DNA of 8,181 bases from Flavobacteriia bacterium (GTDB taxonomy: Bacteria; Bacteroidota; Bacteroidia; Flavobacteriales; Flavobacteriaceae). Positions 6,302-8,181 of this stretch are shown here, piece by piece. The notes under the pieces are model-generated. The model did not search any database, was not told the origin of the DNA, and saw nothing but the letters and a program-made list of their open reading frames with translations. The first letter of the stretch is position 1. Every line of letters starts with the position of its first letter. The stretch spans positions 1-8,181 of the forward strand of contig JAHBAN010000047.1 of the NCBI GenBank assembly GCA_018500075.1, written 5' to 3'. The translations under genes were made by a program, and so were the position numbers.

Positions 6302-7465
6302 ATGACAGGTTTGACGCCATTTGAAATCATGGAGAAGCTGGTCAGCTTTCCGACTGTGAGCCGCGCGCCGAACACCGATCTGATTGATTGGGTGGAGGGC
6401 TATCTGGCAGGCCACGGGATTGTGAGCCATCGCCATTGGCGCGACGGGGGGCGCACCCATTGTGCTTTGTTTGCCCATGTCGGCCCCGAGGTTGCGGGGG
6501 GTGTTGTGCTCTCGGGCCATACGGATGTTGTGCCTGTGGACGGGCAGCCCTGGACATCTGACCCCTATACTGTGACCGAGCGGGACGGGAAGTATTACGG
6601 GCGCGGGACCTGTGACATGAAGGGTTTTGATGCGCTGGCGATCTGGGCTTTGGTGGAGGCCAAGCGGCGCGGAGTGGCGCGGCCTTTGCAGATTGCGCTG
6701 AGTTATGACGAGGAGGTCGGCTGCACCGGCGCGCCGGCGATGATTGAGGCGATGCAAAGGGTTTTGCCCAAGGCCGCGCTCGCCATCATTGGCGAGCCGA
6801 GCCTTATGAAATGTGTCAATGGCCACAAGGGCGGGGTCGGGATTGCGACCCATGTTGTGGGCTTTGAGGTGCATTCTTCCATCATGCACCGGGGGGTGAG
6901 TGCTGTGATGGAGGCGGCCAAGCTTCTGGACTGGGCCAATAGGGCCAATGCCGAGGCGATGGCGGCCGCGCCCACAGCGCTGGCGGCGATGTTTGATCCG
7001 CCCTGGACCAACGCCCATGTCGGCACGATCGAGGGCGGCACGGCCAATAACATCACCGCCAAGGACTGCCGGTTTGTCATGGGGTTTCGGGTTGTGCCGG
7101 GGGAGCGCAAGGAAGACTGGGTGGCGCGCTACACCGCGCGGGTGCGCGCGGTGGAGGCCGAGATGCAGGCGGTGCATCCCGAGGCGCGCATTGATCTTGT
7201 GCCGAGTTTTGATGTGCCTGCGCTTGAGCCGGAAGACAACGGCGCCGCCGAGGCACTTGTGCGCCGTCTCACCGGCGACAACGCCAGCCATGTGGTGAGC
7301 TATGGCACCGAGGCGGGGCAGTTTCAGGAGGCGGGGTATTCGGCGGTGATTTGTGGCCCCGGCAGCATCGAGCAGGCGCATCAGCCCGACGAGTTTATCG
7401 CGGTGGCCGAGTTTGAGGCGGGGCAGCGCTTTATGGAGCGTTTGCTTGAGGAGCTGGCGGCGTGA
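6302..7465 (+). CDS. argE: Acetylornithine deacetylase-type M20 metallopeptidase
   Basis: This is a cytoplasmic zinc-dependent amidohydrolase of the M20/ArgE family; ArgE removes the acetyl group from N2-acetylornithine to give ornithine. The 387-residue length is normal. The full metal and catalytic set is visible: H73 in SGHTDVVPVD with D75, bridging D105 in GRGTCDMKG, general base E137 and ligand E138 in YDEEVGC, E165 in IIGEPS, and H360 in IEQAHQPDEF. The lid/dimerisation domain lies between, at about 175-290 (NGHKGG, HSSIMHRGVSA, GGTANNI). The location beside a peptide importer and translational coupling to an oxidoreductase suggest a catabolic role on an imported N-acyl amino acid or peptide rather than arginine synthesis. 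That is inference. Sequence alone does not separate ArgE from succinyl-diaminopimelate desuccinylase-like or other M20 deacylases with certainty, though the motifs fit ArgE best. Confidence 0.88.
   Translation: MTGLTPFEIMEKLVSFPTVSRAPNTDLIDWVEGYLAGHGIVSHRHWRDGGRTHCALFAHVGPEVAGGVVLSGHTDVVPVDGQPWTSDPYTVTERDGKYYGRGTCDMKGFDALAIWALVEAKRRGVARPLQIALSYDEEVGCTGAPAMIEAMQRVLPKAALAIIGEPSLMKCVNGHKGGVGIATHVVGFEVHSSIMHRGVSAVMEAAKLLDWANRANAEAMAAAPTALAAMFDPPWTNAHVGTIEGGTANNITAKDCRFVMGFRVVPGERKEDWVARYTARVRAVEAEMQAVHPEARIDLVPSFDVPALEPEDNGAAEALVRRLTGDNASHVVSYGTEAGQFQEAGYSAVICGPGSIEQAHQPDEFIAVAEFEAGQRFMERLLEELAA
7448..7453 (+). promoter_or_regulatory. Ribosome binding site supporting a GTG start
   Basis: GAGGAG lies inside the argE 3' end, 8 nt before the GTG at 7462. 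The alternative ATG at 7486 has no comparable site, so GTG is preferred. Confidence 0.7.
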
Positions 7466-8085
7466 CGCGGGGGATCCCTCTGGGGATGCAGGGGGCGCGC
7501 GCGCACGCCGGCGCGCTGCCGCGCGAGGCGGATGCGGTGATCATCGGCGGCGGGATCATCGGGATTTGTGCCGCCTATTACCTTGCCAAGCTCGGCCTCA
7601 AGCCGCTTGTGCTGGAAAAGGGGCGGGTTGCCGCCGAGCAGAGCGGGCGCAACTGGGGCTGGATCCGCAAGACGGGGCGCGATTATGCCGAGCTGCCGAT
7701 TGTGATCGAGGCGCAGGCGCGCTGGGAAGAGCTGGCGGCGGAGTGCGACGACTTTGGCCTGAGGCGCGCGGGCGTGACCTTTCTGCCCAAGAGTGCTGCG
7801 CAACTGGCGAAATATGAGGCATGGCAGCGCGAATTTGGCGCGGCGGCGGGCACGGTGATGCTGAGCCGGGCCGAGGTGGCGGCGCTGTTGCCCGACGCGC
7901 AAGACCCCTGGGGCGGGGCCATGCACACGCCAAGCGACATGGTGGCGGAGCCGTTTGAGGCGGTGCCGGCGATTGCGCGGGCTGCCGTGCGCGCGGGGGC
8001 CATGATCTGCGAGGGTGTCGCTGTGCGCGGCCTGTTGCGCGGCGCTGGCGCTGTGAGCGGGGTGGCGACCGAGGCGGGGGGGGTG
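7462..8085 (+). CDS. DAO-family FAD-dependent oxidoreductase, N-terminal part (truncated by contig end)
   Basis: This is a flavoprotein of the D-amino-acid oxidase/dehydrogenase superfamily (DAO fold). Such enzymes oxidise amines, for example D-amino acids, N-methyl amino acids or opines. Only 208 residues are present, about half of a typical member. The N-terminal dinucleotide-binding fold is clear: ADAVIIGGGIIGICAAYYLAK with GGGIIG at 29-34, acidic E52 at the end of the second strand, then SGRNWGWIRKTGRD (61-74), a conserved block near the flavin in this subgroup. A GTG start overlaps the argE stop in a GTGA. Genomic coding ends at V208 (8085). The residues LFLIHISEATRTD that follow in frame, and the stop at 8125-8127, are adapter-encoded and must be discarded. 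The 8-G run just before the junction may also be misread. Substrate is unknown. Coupling to the deacetylase and importer suggests it acts on the released or imported amino compound. Confidence 0.88.
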
Positions 8086-8151
8086 CTGTTTCTTATACAC
8101 ATCTCCGAGGCCACGAGAACGGACTAGATATCGTATGGCGTCTTCTGCTTG
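8086..8151 (+). other. Nextera/Illumina P7 adapter read-through with index (artefact)
   Basis: 8086-8104 matches the mosaic-end complement CTGTCTCTTATACACATCT with one mismatch (8090). 8105-8119 matches CCGAGCCCACGAGAC with two mismatches (8110, 8119). 8120-8127 reads CGGACTAG, one base from the Nextera i7 index CGTACTAG (N702). 8128-8151 matches the Illumina P7 end, finishing GTCTTCTGCTTG, with two mismatches. The six errors suggest this end rests on one or a few low-quality reads. Confidence 0.96.
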
Positions 8152-8181
8152 AAAAAAAAAACAACAATATGCAACTCAGCC
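8152..8181. other. Poly-A run and junk tail beyond the adapter (artefact)
   Basis: Ten A residues (8152-8161) followed by 20 bases of AT-rich sequence unlike the GC-rich contig. Poly-A is what Illumina instruments often report after reading off the end of a short insert, and the last bases are probably noise. Not genomic. Confidence 0.9.

Noticed and set aside
6143..7381. Minus-strand open frame (412 codons) opposite argE
   Set aside because: Composition (His, Arg, Pro) is that of an antisense shadow; argE on the other strand has every expected catalytic residue.
20..8085. A new defence, mobile or otherwise undescribed system
   Set aside because: All genes belong to well-known transporter and metabolic enzyme families; I found no unexplained coding region, RNA gene or mobile element.
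1..8181. Insertion sequence or transposon flanked by inverted ends (AGATGTGTATAAGAGACAG at left, its complement at right)
   Set aside because: The inverted ends are the Nextera tagmentation mosaic ends used in library preparation, followed by Illumina P7 sequence; there is no transposase gene.

Overview
The window is a GC-rich bacterial contig that reads like an alphaproteobacterium, most likely Rhodobacteraceae or a close relative. That placement rests on codon and base composition, the style of the peptide-transporter proteins, the GC-rich terminators and a repeat-rich intergenic spacer. It is inference; no marker gene is present. Only about positions 20-8085 are biological. Positions 1-19 are an exact Nextera transposase end. 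Positions 8086-8181 are a read-through of the opposite Nextera/Illumina P7 adapter with an index, then a poly-A run and a short junk tail.

The biological part is two divergent gene sets around a 293-bp intergenic region (3970-4262). Leftwards, on the minus strand, lie a secreted peptide-type substrate-binding protein (2266-3969), a DppB/OppB-type permease (1111-2175) and a DppC/OppC-type permease (150-1118). A strong hairpin separates the binding protein from the permeases, the two permease genes overlap by 8 bp, and a hairpin plus T-tract terminator lies at 94-127. Rightwards, on the plus strand, lie a fused double ATPase (4263-6083), a 218-bp spacer with three hairpins including a 20-bp direct repeat, an ArgE-type M20 deacetylase (6302-7465) and the first 208 codons of a DAO-family FAD oxidoreductase (7462-8085). 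The oxidoreductase starts on a GTG overlapping the argE stop by 4 bp and is cut off by the contig end.

Together the genes encode a complete ABC importer of the peptide/opine/nickel class (binding protein, two permeases, two nucleotide-binding domains in one chain) plus two enzymes. The enzymes could deacylate and then oxidise an imported small peptide or modified amino acid. This is an uptake-and-catabolism locus of known families. I do not see an undescribed system. The points most worth a second look are the adapter artefacts at both ends, the ArgE/oxidoreductase coupling as a clue to substrate, and the structured intergenic elements.
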